From: Streptococcus pseudopneumoniae
GTDB taxonomy: Bacteria > Bacillota > Bacilli > Lactobacillales > Streptococcaceae
NCBI RefSeq assembly: GCF_001074155.1
Contig: NZ_JUUZ01000032.1
Location: 32,669 to 96,668, forward strand
Direction of reading: 5' to 3'
DNA length: 64,000 bases
Part shown: piece after piece, positions 1-8,315 of the stretch
How the letters are laid out: every line of letters starts with the position of its first letter
Position numbering within the stretch: position 1 is the first letter of the stretch
Notes under the pieces: generated by a model
The model's input: the letters and a program-made list of their open reading frames with translations, nothing else
The model's database searches: none
Told to the model about the DNA's origin: nothing
Translations under genes and position numbers: made by a program

Positions 1-173
1 CTATGCAGAATCCTGATGCAGACCGTGCTATGAAAGAACTCGGGAACCTCAAAGGAAGCGAAGCTCATTCTACTATTATCTTAACGGATGAAGACAAGAA
101 CGTTCTCCGTAAATTGGGAATTAACGTAACCTTTGATCCATACTACCAATACGATCGTTTATATCGTAAGTAG
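1..173 (+). CDS. DUF1846 family protein, C-terminal fragment
   Basis: The window opens inside a gene. In the frame that ends at the TAG at 171-173, the last 56 residues read continuously and finish with QYDRLYRK. The stretch [14 protein letters not shown] followed by LRKLGINVT matches the conserved C-terminus of the DUF1846 family of streptococcal cytosolic proteins of about 490 residues, whose function is not settled. The start and the bulk of the gene lie before the window. A hairpin terminator follows. The family assignment comes from recalled motif similarity. Confidence 0.75.
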   Translation, partial: MQNPDADRAMKELGNLKGSEAHSTIILTDEDKNVLRKLGINVTFDPYYQYDRLYRK

Positions 174-205
174 ATTGAAGACTAGTAAGAACTTCTTATC
201 AAGTA

Positions 206-256
206 TCACCCCTCTTCGATAGACTTCGAATCTCTCTTAAGGGGTGACTTTCTTTT
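206..256 (+). terminator. Rho-independent terminator after the DUF1846 gene
   Basis: The arms TCACCCCT (206-213) and AGGGGTGA (240-247) can pair and are followed by CTTTCTTTT. This ends the upstream gene before the Mga-like gene at 331. Confidence 0.7.
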
Positions 257-330
257 ATGCTAGAATTCTGACAATCTCCAATTATCTTCTTTTCTAATTA
301 TTCTAACATTACTTCGGGAGTTTATTAAAA

Positions 331-1806
331 ATGAGAGAATTACTCAGTCAAAAAGAGCAAAGGCAATTAACGATTTTAGAATATTTGTTTGAAAATCCTG
401 ATTGGATTTACCTAGATGATTTATCTAAAACCATTGGACACAACGCTCGCATCATTAAAAGTGATATCAAAGAATTACGTGAAATCTTTCCTGATTTTGA
501 TATTCGACACTCAACTGCGGGGATTATGATGGTGAATACGAAAAATAATGGCATCGAGCGAATTTACCAATATTTTTTACAGACGTCTGAGTATTTTCAA
601 ATTTTAAAAGCATTTTTCCTTTTGGACAGCCCCTTTACCTATGAGCATCTTGCCGAATCTCTGGATATTTCCCTTCCTTCTTTGAGAAAGAAAATTGCGG
701 ATATCAATAAGACACTTGATGGAACTTACCGCTTCAAGCTCAAGGTAACCCCAATCTCTATTATTGGAAATGAAAAAGATATTCGATTTTTCTTCTCCCA
801 ATTTTTCCACGAAGCTTATAATTTTCTGGACTGGCCATTTGAGGAGGTTAAGGAAGAAAATATAAATGATTTTGTCTCTTTCTTCATCAATTTGGCGAAA
901 TTCCCTGCAAAATATCAAAATCTTTACCAAATCAGAACGCAGGCTACAGTCGATTTGCACCGAATGAAGAGAGGATATTTCGTTCAGTTATCAAAACAAA
1001 ACATTTCCTGGTTAAATCCTATTTTCGACCAACTACCCGATTTTCAGCATCAGTTACAAGAATTGGCCCAAGGACTTAACATTGATATCAATCCGGAAAA
1101 TCTCTATCAAATCTTCAGTCCATTTGCTGAACCTAGTCTCTTCTTCACAGTCGAAGACTTTCTAGCTGCTCGTCAATCTGACGAAAAAGTTAATTTGTCC
1201 TATCATGCTGCACGAGACATTCTGGACAACTTAACTCGAAAATTTGGCGTCCAATTTTCAAATACGGATACTTTAATTTGGAACTTGCACAATACTGCCT
1301 TACTCGAGCGAAGAGAAATCAACTCCGAATCGATCATTTCACAAAATAAAGACTATACACTTGGAAAGATTAAAAAATTCTTCCCTAATTTTTATGAAGC
1401 AACAGTCTTTGAAATGATGCGCTATAAGAATATTATGGGACAAAAGGAGAAGATACCTGCTCTTTCTCACCTGATCTACACCCTGTTCACTCACGCTGAA
1501 GGACTTACAGATCAATTATTTGAACATAAAAAGAAAGTCAAAGTCTTAGTTCTCAGTGAGTATGACTTTGCTCATCCAGAATTCTTGATATCTCTCTACG
1601 AATTCCATACTTCAAATAACATCCAGTATGAAACTTGGGATAAAGAAACCCTAAATATCGAAGAAATTAGGCAAAGTGACTATGACGCTATTATCACTAA
1701 TTTTGATATTAAAGAAATCGATAATAAGCGAATCATGAACATTAGCCGACTATCTATTCTGCAAGTTGTCAACGAACTCAATAAGATTTCTATGCAAGAT
1801 TTATAA
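331..1806 (+). CDS. Mga-like virulence/global transcriptional regulator
   Basis: 491 residues. The protein has the layout of the Mga/AtxA/MgaSpn family: two N-terminal winged helix-turn-helix domains (about residues 10-60 and 95-150), central PRD-like helical domains, and a C-terminal EIIB-like domain around residues 410-490 (KVKVLVLSEYDFAHPEF...YDAIITNFD). It resembles pneumococcal MgaSpn in length and in phrases such as IIGNEKDIRFFFSQFF and NLIWNLHNTALL-like motifs. Such proteins bind promoter DNA and may be phosphorylated by PTS components. The gene is monocistronic between two terminators, starting at ATG 331 after a GGGAG-like ribosome binding site. The regulon cannot be told from the sequence. 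Confidence 0.85.
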   Translation: MRELLSQKEQRQLTILEYLFENPDWIYLDDLSKTIGHNARIIKSDIKELREIFPDFDIRHSTAGIMMVNTKNNGIERIYQYFLQTSEYFQILKAFFLLDSPFTYEHLAESLDISLPSLRKKIADINKTLDGTYRFKLKVTPISIIGNEKDIRFFFSQFFHEAYNFLDWPFEEVKEENINDFVSFFINLAKFPAKYQNLYQIRTQATVDLHRMKRGYFVQLSKQNISWLNPIFDQLPDFQHQLQELAQGLNIDINPENLYQIFSPFAEPSLFFTVEDFLAARQSDEKVNLSYHAARDILDNLTRKFGVQFSNTDTLIWNLHNTALLERREINSESIISQNKDYTLGKIKKFFPNFYEATVFEMMRYKNIMGQKEKIPALSHLIYTLFTHAEGLTDQLFEHKKKVKVLVLSEYDFAHPEFLISLYEFHTSNNIQYETWDKETLNIEEIRQSDYDAIITNFDIKEIDNKRIMNISRLSILQVVNELNKISMQDL

Positions 1807-1810
1807 TTTT

Positions 1811-1843
1811 AAAAACCTCCTAGAAAGAATCTAGGAGGTTTTT
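1811..1843. terminator. Bidirectional Rho-independent terminator
   Basis: The perfect arms 1811-1824 and 1830-1843 (AAAACCTCCTAGA / TCTAGGAGGTTTT) have A/T runs on both sides. They separate the convergent Mga-like gene and the small membrane protein gene. Confidence 0.85.
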
Positions 1844-1883
1844 AGTAATCTATGTTTTTCTACAGAATCATGAACCAAACACA

Positions 1884-2411
1884 TTATTCAAAATCAACAG
1901 TCTTATTCTTAATCACAAGCTTAGTATGAGCTGTTATATATTGTCGGTCAAGGGTTGTTGTAACTTCCCCTTCACCATTTATAATATGCCAAGCTCCATC
2001 TTTATGAACAACCATAGCAACTTCTTGTTTGTTTTTATCTTCATTCTTAACAGCCAAGGCATAGGCGTCATCGACCCCTTCTAGCAAGAGTTCTTTGTTG
2101 CTACTGAGTGTCAGTAGATAATAGGCTCCGTCTCGAACACCAATATCGTATTGTTGATTCACAAATATGGTTTTGTCGTAGCTAGGTCTTGGTTCAGAAG
2201 TCCCTGATCCATTTCCAAGAATACTTTTAAAAGTACTTTTTTGTTTTTCTGACTCTGCCTGTTCTTGAGATTTGATAAATTCCTGAACTGCAGCAATCTT
2301 TTCACTCTCTTGTTTCTTTGAAGCTCTCATTTGATGAATAATGACAGTCCGAATCAAAAACGAACTTGCTAACAAGAGTCCTATGATAGATGAAATTTTC
2401 CCCTTTTTCAT
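1884..2411 (-). CDS. Small membrane-anchored extracellular protein, unknown function
   Basis: About 175 residues from the ATG at 2411, preceded by AAGGAG. A GTG at 2438 would add nine residues but has a poorer context. The protein has a short positive N-terminus (MKKGK), one hydrophobic helix (about residues 6-22), a charged linker (about 30-65), and a C-terminal domain of about 100 residues with alternating beta-type sequence (FVNQQYDIGVRDGAYYLL, DGAWHIINGEGEVTT). The layout suggests a membrane-tethered protein with an outside domain. No family is recognised. It reads toward the terminator shared with the Mga-like gene, and glmS lies just upstream on the same strand. Confidence 0.7.
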   Translation of the reverse strand: MKKGKISSIIGLLLASSFLIRTVIIHQMRASKKQESEKIAAVQEFIKSQEQAESEKQKSTFKSILGNGSGTSEPRPSYDKTIFVNQQYDIGVRDGAYYLLTLSSNKELLLEGVDDAYALAVKNEDKNKQEVAMVVHKDGAWHIINGEGEVTTTLDRQYITAHTKLVIKNKTVDFE

Positions 2412-2515
2412 TTCCGCCCCAATCTCCTTATACTTCACTATTAACTACTTTTCTATAGTATAACAAGATTTTTATAGGTTGACAAGAAATGTTAGAATTC
2501 AGTAACAGGACTTCC

Positions 2516-4324
2516 TTATTCTACCGTTACAGACTTAGCAAGGTTCCGTGGTTTATCCACATCGAGTCCACGGTGTAGAGTTGCAAAGTAAGCGACTAGT
2601 TGTGTTGGTACGACCATTGAGATTGGTGAGAGGTAAGGGTGTACGGTCGTAAGAACGATATCGTCTGTATCTTTGGCAACATTTTCTTCTGCGATGGTGA
2701 GGACCTTAGCGCCACGCGCTGCCACTTCTTGGATATTTCCGCGAGTGTGGTTGGCAAGAACTGGGTCTGATAAGAGGGCCAAAACAGGTGTTCCATCTTC
2801 AATCAAGGCAATGGTTCCGTGCTTGAGCTCTCCAGCCGCAAAACCTTCACATTGGATGTAAGAAATCTCTTTGAGCTTGAGACTGGCTTCCATGGCTACA
2901 TAGTAATCTTGACCACGTCCGATGTAAAAGGCGTTGCGTGTTGTTTCAAGAAGGTCACGAACCTTAGCGTCAATCAATTCTTTCTCTGAAAGAGTTGATT
3001 CGATAGACTGAGCCACGATAGACAACTCATGAACCAAGTCAAAGGCTTGAGCTTTTTCGTTGCCATTTGCTTCACCAACCGCTTTTGCAAGGAAGGCAAG
3101 GGCTGCGATTTGGGCTGTATAGGCCTTGGTTGAAGCTACGGCAATTTCAGGACCTGCATGAAGCAACATAGTATGATTGGCTTCACGTGACAGAGTTGAT
3201 CCTGGCACGTTTGTCACTGTCAAGCTTGGAATTCCCATTTCATTGGCCTTGACCAAAACTTGACGGCTATCAGCTGTTTCACCAGACTGGCTGATAAAGA
3301 TGAAAAGAGGTTTCTTGCTGAGAAGCGGCATATCGTAACCCCACTCAGAGGAGATTCCGAGTTCAACTGGCGTATCTGTCAATTCTTCCAACATTTTCTT
3401 AGAAGCAAATCCTGCGTGGTAAGAAGTTCCAGCTGCAAGGATGTAGATACGATCTGCCTCTTGAACAGCCTTGATGATAGCTGGATCTACCACTACTTGA
3501 CCAGCCTCATCTGTGTAAGCTTGGATCAACTTACGCATAACTGTTGGTTGCTCGTCGATTTCCTTGAGCATGTAGTAAGGATAAGTTCCCTTACCGATAT
3601 CAGACAAGTCAAGCTCGGCAGTATAGCTAGCACGCTCACGGCTGTTACCATCATAGTCTTGCACTTCAACACTATCAGCTTTCACAATCACCAATTCTTG
3701 ATCATGGATTTCCATGTATTGGTTGGTTTCACGAATCATAGCCATGGCGTCTGAGCAGACCATGTTATAGCCTTCTCCAAGGCCAATCAAGAGAGGTGAT
3801 TTATTCTTGGCCACATAGATGACATCTGGATTTTCAGAGTCGATCAAGGCAAAGGCATAAGAACCACGGATGATATGAAGAGCTTTTTTGAAGGCTTCAA
3901 GTACTGACAAGCCGTCTTCTTCTGCAAATTTTCCAATCAAGTGAACGGCGATTTCTGTATCCGTTTGTCCCTTGAAGTTGTGTTCTGAAAGGTATTCTTC
4001 CTTAATTTCAAGATAATTTTCGATCACCCCATTGTGGACCAAGACAAAACGTCCTGTCTCAGAGAGATGTGGGTGAGCATTATCTTCTGTTGGTTTCCCA
4101 TGAGTGGCCCAACGAGTATGTCCGATACCAGTTGTTCCCTCAACCCCAGCTGTCTTAGCAGACAATTCTGCGATACGTCCAACAGCCTTGACTAAATGGC
4201 TCTCAGCACCACCTAGAACAAAAATCCCCGCAGAATCATAACCACGGTATTCGAGTTTTTCAAGTCCTTGAATCAAAATGTCAGTTGCATTTGTGTTTCC
4301 AACAACACCAACAATTCCACACAT
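2516..4324 (-). CDS. glmS: Glutamine--fructose-6-phosphate aminotransferase (isomerizing)
   Basis: 602 residues, full length. The enzyme makes glucosamine-6-phosphate from fructose-6-phosphate and glutamine, the first committed step to UDP-GlcNAc for peptidoglycan. The N-terminal nucleophile is visible as MCGIVG (Cys2 after Met removal), followed by the class II glutaminase domain ([19 protein letters not shown]). Two SIS domains follow at about 285-420 and 455-590 ([18 protein letters not shown]), and the protein ends in [12 protein letters not shown] as the family does. The gene stands alone behind a strong promoter flanked by two NagR-like operators. There is no glmS ribozyme. Confidence 0.98.
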   Translation of the reverse strand: MCGIVGVVGNTNATDILIQGLEKLEYRGYDSAGIFVLGGAESHLVKAVGRIAELSAKTAGVEGTTGIGHTRWATHGKPTEDNAHPHLSETGRFVLVHNGVIENYLEIKEEYLSEHNFKGQTDTEIAVHLIGKFAEEDGLSVLEAFKKALHIIRGSYAFALIDSENPDVIYVAKNKSPLLIGLGEGYNMVCSDAMAMIRETNQYMEIHDQELVIVKADSVEVQDYDGNSRERASYTAELDLSDIGKGTYPYYMLKEIDEQPTVMRKLIQAYTDEAGQVVVDPAIIKAVQEADRIYILAAGTSYHAGFASKKMLEELTDTPVELGISSEWGYDMPLLSKKPLFIFISQSGETADSRQVLVKANEMGIPSLTVTNVPGSTLSREANHTMLLHAGPEIAVASTKAYTAQIAALAFLAKAVGEANGNEKAQAFDLVHELSIVAQSIESTLSEKELIDAKVRDLLETTRNAFYIGRGQDYYVAMEASLKLKEISYIQCEGFAAGELKHGTIALIEDGTPVLALLSDPVLANHTRGNIQEVAARGAKVLTIAEENVAKDTDDIVLTTVHPYLSPISMVVPTQLVAYFATLHRGLDVDKPRNLAKSVTVE

Positions 4325-4363
4325 AGTATATACGACACAGACCAGCTGTGCTTTCTCCTTAAA

Positions 4364-4379
4364 ATTGGTATAGTCTAAT
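4364..4379. promoter_or_regulatory. NagR-like (dre-type) operator, downstream site
   Basis: ATTGGTATAGTCTAAT is an imperfect palindrome centred on TATAG, as in the dre sites bound by GntR-type NagR/DasR/YvoA regulators (TGGT-ATAG-ACCA). It lies just after the glmS -10 box. It shares ATTGGTATAGT with the site at 4443-4458. In other streptococci NagR represses glmS when amino sugars are available, which fits this position. Assignment is by motif only. Confidence 0.6.
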
Positions 4380-4405
4380 TTTCTGTTTTTATAATCAGCG
4401 AAAAC

Positions 4406-4434
4406 AGTATATACTTGTTTCTTTTACTTGTCAA
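4406..4434 (-). promoter_or_regulatory. glmS promoter
   Basis: On the minus strand there is a TTGACA -35 box (4429-4434), a 17-base spacer and a TATACT -10 box (4406-4411). This is close to the sigma-A consensus, about 80 bases before the glmS start. Confidence 0.9.
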
Positions 4435-4442
4435 GAATAAAA

Positions 4443-4458
4443 ATTGGTATAGTTCAAT
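4443..4458. promoter_or_regulatory. NagR-like (dre-type) operator, upstream site
   Basis: ATTGGTATAGTTCAAT is a near-palindrome just upstream of the -35 box. The same first 11 bases occur at 4364. Paired sites on both sides of the promoter would allow repression by looping or by direct occlusion. Confidence 0.6.
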
Positions 4459-4572
4459 TGCTTTTAAACAGCAAACAAAAAATCATTCAAGAAACAGCTC
4501 TTGAACGGCTGGAAATTATAGTTGTTTTCAGTGTTATTATTGCAACAAATATATCTAAGATAAGAATTTTTA

Positions 4573-4863
4573 CTAATGATTTCGCCCCAGTCCAAGATAG
4601 GTATAGGTTCGAGTGCGTGGACAATCTTTTCCCATCTTCACTCTAAAATAAAACCGATGTTCCCTTCCGTCCTTGGCATTTTCCTTGTTCAAGACAAAGT
4701 AGTTCTTTTGATTGATGGCCATGGTTCGCAGAATGTCATCAATCAAGAAAGTCAAGGGTACATTCATGGCAGAGTATTTTTGGAAATCTTCCTCAAAACG
4801 AATATAGTCATCTGAAAAATAATCCATCTGCAATTTGTTTTCATATAACTCTTTTCTAGTCAT
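4573..4863 (-). CDS. DUF5960-like small protein, last gene of the hdiR-umuC operon
   Basis: About 96 residues from the ATG at 4863, which sits six bases after an AGGAGG and overlaps the last codons of the YolD-like gene. An upstream start would add 13 residues without a ribosome binding site. The sequence is polar with two amphipathic helices and a basic C-terminal strand region (HRFYFRVKMGKDCPRTRTYT). I associate this with the streptococcal DUF5960 family, function unknown. Its place at the end of an operon with a translesion-type polymerase suggests an accessory role in the same stress response. This is inferred from context only. Confidence 0.65.
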   Translation of the reverse strand: MTRKELYENKLQMDYFSDDYIRFEEDFQKYSAMNVPLTFLIDDILRTMAINQKNYFVLNKENAKDGREHRFYFRVKMGKDCPRTRTYTYLGLGRNH

Positions 4864-5218
4864 CAACTTCCTCCTGACAAAGTTGGATTGTGAGAATGTC
4901 ATCTATCCTTATTAATCGATAGCCTTCATCCGTTCTAATAGAGATTTCTTGAGGAGATAATTCTCTTACTTCACCCAATATCGTGCTTTTATGATTTTTC
5001 TCCTTGATCATAAAAGAGCCTTTTAGTCGTCCAACGTAGAGCTGGGAAAGTAGCAACAACTTCTCGACTGGATTCCAATCTGTTGATAAATCGACACGAT
5101 TTTTTTCTGCACTGAGGGAACTCGTATGCTCTGACAGGAAAAAACCCATCCATTTCTGCATCCCTGGATCTTGATAGTCCCTCGCGGATTGGAAGGGCAA
5201 ATAAGAACGATCAATCAT
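4856..5218 (-). CDS. YolD-like protein paired with the UmuC-like polymerase
   Basis: 120 residues. The N-terminus MIDRSYLPFQSARDYQD and the C-terminal beta-rich part with DEGYRLIRIDDILTIQL resemble YolD-like proteins, which in Firmicutes are encoded next to UmuC/DinB-type polymerases and are proposed to play a UmuD-like partner role. The start overlaps the end of the polymerase gene by four bases, showing translational coupling. It most likely works with that polymerase. The assignment rests on gene order and weak sequence resemblance. Confidence 0.65.
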   Translation of the reverse strand: MIDRSYLPFQSARDYQDPGMQKWMGFFLSEHTSSLSAEKNRVDLSTDWNPVEKLLLLSQLYVGRLKGSFMIKEKNHKSTILGEVRELSPQEISIRTDEGYRLIRIDDILTIQLCQEEVDD

Positions 5219-6630
5219 TTCAATCCATCTAATCCTCCAGCAGAATGTCCTCCAATCAGCTTACTTCTGGCAATACTTCTAGAAGCATCCTCTAAGGATG
5301 TCGCCTTCAAAAGGGAAGTAAAGCCGAATTGTTCTCGAATGGAATCAATAGCAGTCTGGAGCCTTTCTTCTTTTTCTAGCTTGTCAACATCATCAAAAAG
5401 GGAAATCAAACCAAAGGATTCGTCCACAAATCCTGAATAACTGACGGCAACACTCCTGACAGCCCCAGAAGTATATTTGCTATGGAATAATTTCAGTACA
5501 TAACTGACTAAAAGACCGGTATTATTGGTCGGCTCCACCTTCATCTGGGTATGGATGGAGCATTTTTGTTCCTGCTTAGAAAAGCCAAGATGAATAGACA
5601 CAACTGTCGTCTTCTTTCTGGCCCGTCGAAGCCTGATAGCCACCTGCTCAGCCATCTCTCGAAGGATAATTTCGATATCTCGCTGCTTGACATAATCTCT
5701 CGGTAAAATTTGCGAATTGCCTAAGCCGTGAGATTTGGTTTTATAGGGCTTGTGAACATTACTCTCGTCTATTCCATTGGCATGGAACCACAAGCAAAGT
5801 CCAGCTTGGCCAAGTTCTTTCTTCAGGACATCAGGATTGCTATTGGCTAATTCCTTAATCGAATAGATTTCCAAGCTATTCAAGCGCTTCTCCATCCGAT
5901 GCCCAATCCCCCAAAAGTCGGTCATCTTTGGAATGGACCAGACCTTATTTTCCACGTCCTGGTAAGACCAATTGGCTCGCATAGTCGGTGTGTGCTTGGC
6001 TTCATTATCCAAGGCCAACTTAGCAAGCAGGGGATTGGCATTCGACATACCGACTGTCGAGTAAATCCCGGTCTGTCGCCAGATATCTCGCTGGATACGA
6101 GCCGAAAGCATGTCCAGCTTATCTTTACGAGAAATCTGCTGATCTGGGATAAAATAATTGAGCGAACTGGTTAGATCAATAAAGCCTTCATCAATTGAAT
6201 AAGGATAAATATCATCTGGACTGCCATAATTCTGGAAAATGCGCTGAATTTCCATGTTGACTGCGATATACTTATCCATCCGAGGAGGGACAATGACGGT
6301 CACCCGAGCCCAATCTTCGATAAATTTCACATAGTCTGGATCTGTCCGTAAGCCTTGTTTTTTGGCATTATAGTAGGAAAATTTACGCGTCTTGATATCA
6401 AAGGGGAGGTCATAGGCACGGCCTACATTTGTTTTCCCAAAAACCTTTTTAAACATAGGCGAGGAGGCAAGAATAAGCCCAACAGAATTATCCGCCCGGC
6501 TCATGACACAAAGGGAGGTTTTGAGGGGATGGAGCCCTCTTTCTACACACTCAACACTAGCATAAAAGGACTTCATATCGACAAAGGCAATATCACTTTT
6601 GGGCTCTCTGGAATAATCAAAGTAGCCCAT
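5215..6630 (-). CDS. Y-family (UmuC/DinB-like) translesion DNA polymerase
   Basis: 471 residues. The N-terminal catalytic core shows DIAFVDMKSFYASVE, with the Asp and steric residues of Y-family polymerases, and the second acidic motif YSIDEGFIDLT at about residue 145. A helix-hairpin-helix stretch follows (WGIGHRMEKRLNSLEI), then a little-finger domain. The length fits the Gram-positive UmuC group (UvrX/YqjW-like) rather than short DinB. The enzyme would copy across damaged bases. It lies three bases after the HdiR-like repressor gene and is coupled to the YolD-like gene, so all are probably induced by DNA damage. Confidence 0.93.
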   Translation of the reverse strand: MGYFDYSREPKSDIAFVDMKSFYASVECVERGLHPLKTSLCVMSRADNSVGLILASSPMFKKVFGKTNVGRAYDLPFDIKTRKFSYYNAKKQGLRTDPDYVKFIEDWARVTVIVPPRMDKYIAVNMEIQRIFQNYGSPDDIYPYSIDEGFIDLTSSLNYFIPDQQISRKDKLDMLSARIQRDIWRQTGIYSTVGMSNANPLLAKLALDNEAKHTPTMRANWSYQDVENKVWSIPKMTDFWGIGHRMEKRLNSLEIYSIKELANSNPDVLKKELGQAGLCLWFHANGIDESNVHKPYKTKSHGLGNSQILPRDYVKQRDIEIILREMAEQVAIRLRRARKKTTVVSIHLGFSKQEQKCSIHTQMKVEPTNNTGLLVSYVLKLFHSKYTSGAVRSVAVSYSGFVDESFGLISLFDDVDKLEKEERLQTAIDSIREQFGFTSLLKATSLEDASRSIARSKLIGGHSAGGLDGLK

Positions 6631-6633
6631 AGG

Positions 6634-7320
6634 CTATCCCTCCATGGGTACGAAATTGCCCACGATAATACCCACAATCCGCGGATCTTCTTCGTAAGAA
6701 ATATGAATATCCTTGTATTTAGGATTGATGGAGACCAAACGCAGACCATCTTCTTCTCGATAGACCCGTTTGATATAGGTCTGGTTATTGCAAACAACTG
6801 CATAGACAGCACCGTCATAATCAAATCCGGTCTCTCGAATCAGGGCTACTGATCCATTTTGATATTTGGGTTCCATAGAATCCCCTGATACCCAGGAAGC
6901 AAAATCGTGAGCTAGTTCCTCATTAAAGTAAACCGTGTCAAAGTTTCGATCATCATAAACTGAAGCACCAATCCCAGCTGACATGCGTTCGTAGACATGA
7001 TACTCGTAGAGTTTTTCTGAAATAACAGTCACCTTCTTGGCTTGTTCTTCTTGAGCCAAGTCGCGAGCATAGACCACCACCTTCTCTTTCCCTTGATTGG
7101 AAAGGCTGTTATAGAGACGGACAATTTCGATTTGAGTAAAATAGCCTTTTGGTACTTTTAAAATCTCTTCTAGCTGTTTAACTTTTTCTTCGGAAGGCTC
7201 CTTGACTCCACGTTCCCAAGCCGAATAAGCCTGAAAACTAATGCCAAGCTTCTCTGCAATTTCTTTCTGTGTTAGCTTTAACTCTTTTCTCCGAGCCTTG
7301 AGTTTTTCTGGTTGGTACAT
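6634..7320 (-). CDS. hdiR: HdiR-like repressor (XRE helix-turn-helix plus S24/LexA autoprotease)
   Basis: 228 residues. Residues 1-60 form an XRE helix-turn-helix (recognition region GISFQAYSAWERG). The C-terminal half is an S24 peptidase fold with the nucleophile in SGDSMEP and the general base Lys in TYIKRVYRE. A likely Ala-Gly cleavage site lies in MSAGIGA. The family includes Lactococcus HdiR, which cleaves itself after DNA damage and derepresses its own operon. Streptococci of this group lack LexA, so this is the local SOS-like switch. It is the first gene of the umuC operon, and its promoter overlaps an inverted repeat that is very like one in the ICE. The symbol is by analogy. Confidence 0.85.
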   Translation of the reverse strand: MYQPEKLKARRKELKLTQKEIAEKLGISFQAYSAWERGVKEPSEEKVKQLEEILKVPKGYFTQIEIVRLYNSLSNQGKEKVVVYARDLAQEEQAKKVTVISEKLYEYHVYERMSAGIGASVYDDRNFDTVYFNEELAHDFASWVSGDSMEPKYQNGSVALIRETGFDYDGAVYAVVCNNQTYIKRVYREEDGLRLVSINPKYKDIHISYEEDPRIVGIIVGNFVPMEG

Positions 7321-7396
7321 ATTTTACCTCCTAGTCTGATGCTTTCGTTGCAGGTTGACTTTATTTTTAAAAATTCAACCATTTTGGTTTATTTTT

Positions 7397-7425
7397 ATTA
7401 TATAAAAAAAGCAGACGACTGTCTA
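7397..7425 (-). promoter_or_regulatory. hdiR operon promoter with AGAC-N4-GTCT operator over the -35 box
   Basis: On the minus strand there is TAGACA (7420-7425), 17 bases, then TATAAT (7397-7402). The -35 hexamer is one arm of an inverted repeat AGAC-N4-GTCT (7413-7424). The same architecture, including the T-run before TATAAT, occurs upstream of the ICE gene at 37825. Confidence 0.8.
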
Positions 7426-7429
7426 GTGG
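7411..7429. repeat. Left copy of a 19-bp direct repeat flanking the HxlR-MFS block
   Basis: This stretch, which contains the hdiR operator, matches 9693-9711 at 17 of 19 positions, and A-rich bases precede both. The two copies bracket 7430-9692, which holds the HxlR-like regulator and the MFS transporter. Confidence 0.7.
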
Positions 7430-7479
7430 GAATGTTGAGGTATAACGAATATAATTATCTAGTAATACAAAAAAGAACG

Positions 7480-7518
7480 CCCCCAAAAGTTAGATTTTTT
7501 CTGTCTAACTTTTGGGGG
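7480..7518 (-). terminator. Strong hairpin terminator
   Basis: The perfect 15-base arms 7480-7494 and 7504-7518 (CCCCCAAAAGTTAGA and complement) are followed on the minus strand by TTCTTTTTT. This would stop transcripts from the HxlR-like gene before the hdiR promoter. The surrounding 7321-7720 contains no other gene that I can support. Confidence 0.8.
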
Positions 7519-7720
7519 GCAGTTCAATTTAGATGATTTTTTATTTTTCCTATTTTTACCTATGGTTTTATCCACTACAAAAAATTATAGAGCCCACAAA
7601 CTCTAGTCACACATTTGAACTAGTGTTTTACATTGCCTTGATTAACAAGGTTACAAAATCTTTCATAATTACATTTTTTATTTATAGAAAAATATTAGTA
7701 ATAAATTATGCAAATTCAAT

Positions 7721-8050
7721 CTAATCACCATAAGTTTGCTCCCATTTTTTCATTTCTTCAACGATACTTCTTAGGGCAATACCTTTTTTTGTCACTTTAT
7801 ATTCAACCTGTGGAGGCGATGTCGGTAAAACTTTTCTTGATAAAATACCTTCTTTCTCGAAATCATGTAACCGTTGAGCTAATATTCTCGGATTAATACC
7901 TTCTACACTACGCAAAAGACTACCATAATGTATATTACCATCAATAATTTCAGATAAAATCTCAAGAGTAAATTTACCTTTTAGTAAATTCAAGACCCTT
8001 CTTGCTGGACAAATTGTTTTTTTCAAAGGTTGCATCTTGCAAGTCTCCAT
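7721..8050 (-). CDS. HxlR-family winged-helix transcriptional regulator
   Basis: 109 residues, typical for HxlR proteins. The winged helix is recognisable from LKGKFTLEILSEI, then INPRILAQRLHDFEKEGIL and VEYKVTKKG near the wing. Two N-terminal cysteines (residues 4 and 14) are compatible with redox or electrophile sensing, which is common in the family. It is divergent from the MFS efflux gene at 8316, so it most likely controls that pump and itself. A strong terminator lies downstream. Confidence 0.88.
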   Translation of the reverse strand: METCKMQPLKKTICPARRVLNLLKGKFTLEILSEIIDGNIHYGSLLRSVEGINPRILAQRLHDFEKEGILSRKVLPTSPPQVEYKVTKKGIALRSIVEEMKKWEQTYGD

Positions 8051-8152
8051 TCGTTTCCTCCTTTTTTGATAGTTACTATACTTTTTTTCCCTTCTTGTTT
8101 CAGAAATAATTACATGATAAGCTAATTATATCACTTGAAAGTGGAAATTACT

Positions 8153-8278
8153 ATGAATATTATAACTAAGTTTGACCGTATCAAAGATATTCTCTGTCGC
8201 GCTGGTGGAAGATACCTTGGTACTGGATATACTCAAGTAAAATATTTTCAGAAAGTTAAATGTATTGCTTTTGATTGA
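8153..8278 (+). CDS. Possible 41-residue ORF between the HxlR gene and the MFS gene
   Basis: An ATG at 8153 opens 41 codons ending at TGA 8276-8278. The peptide is basic (KFDRIKDIL, RAGGRYLG). There is no good ribosome binding site, and I recognise no family. It could be a leader peptide for the MFS gene 37 bases later, or a remnant of another gene. Low confidence. Confidence 0.25.
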   Translation: MNIITKFDRIKDILCRAGGRYLGTGYTQVKYFQKVKCIAFD

Positions 8279-8315
8279 TAAATAAAAATTGGTTTGATGA
8301 AATAACGGAGGAAGC

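Noticed and set aside
3260..3754. A plus-strand frame opposite glmS
   Set aside because: It is antisense to a conserved enzyme and shows no protein-like features.
4325..4405. glmS ribozyme or riboswitch in the glmS leader
   Set aside because: The leader is only about 75 bases and lacks the conserved ribozyme core; the paired NagR-like operators explain control better.
6355..6852. A plus-strand 165-residue frame opposite umuC and hdiR
   Set aside because: It is antisense to two well-supported genes and has no ribosome binding site or recognisable family.
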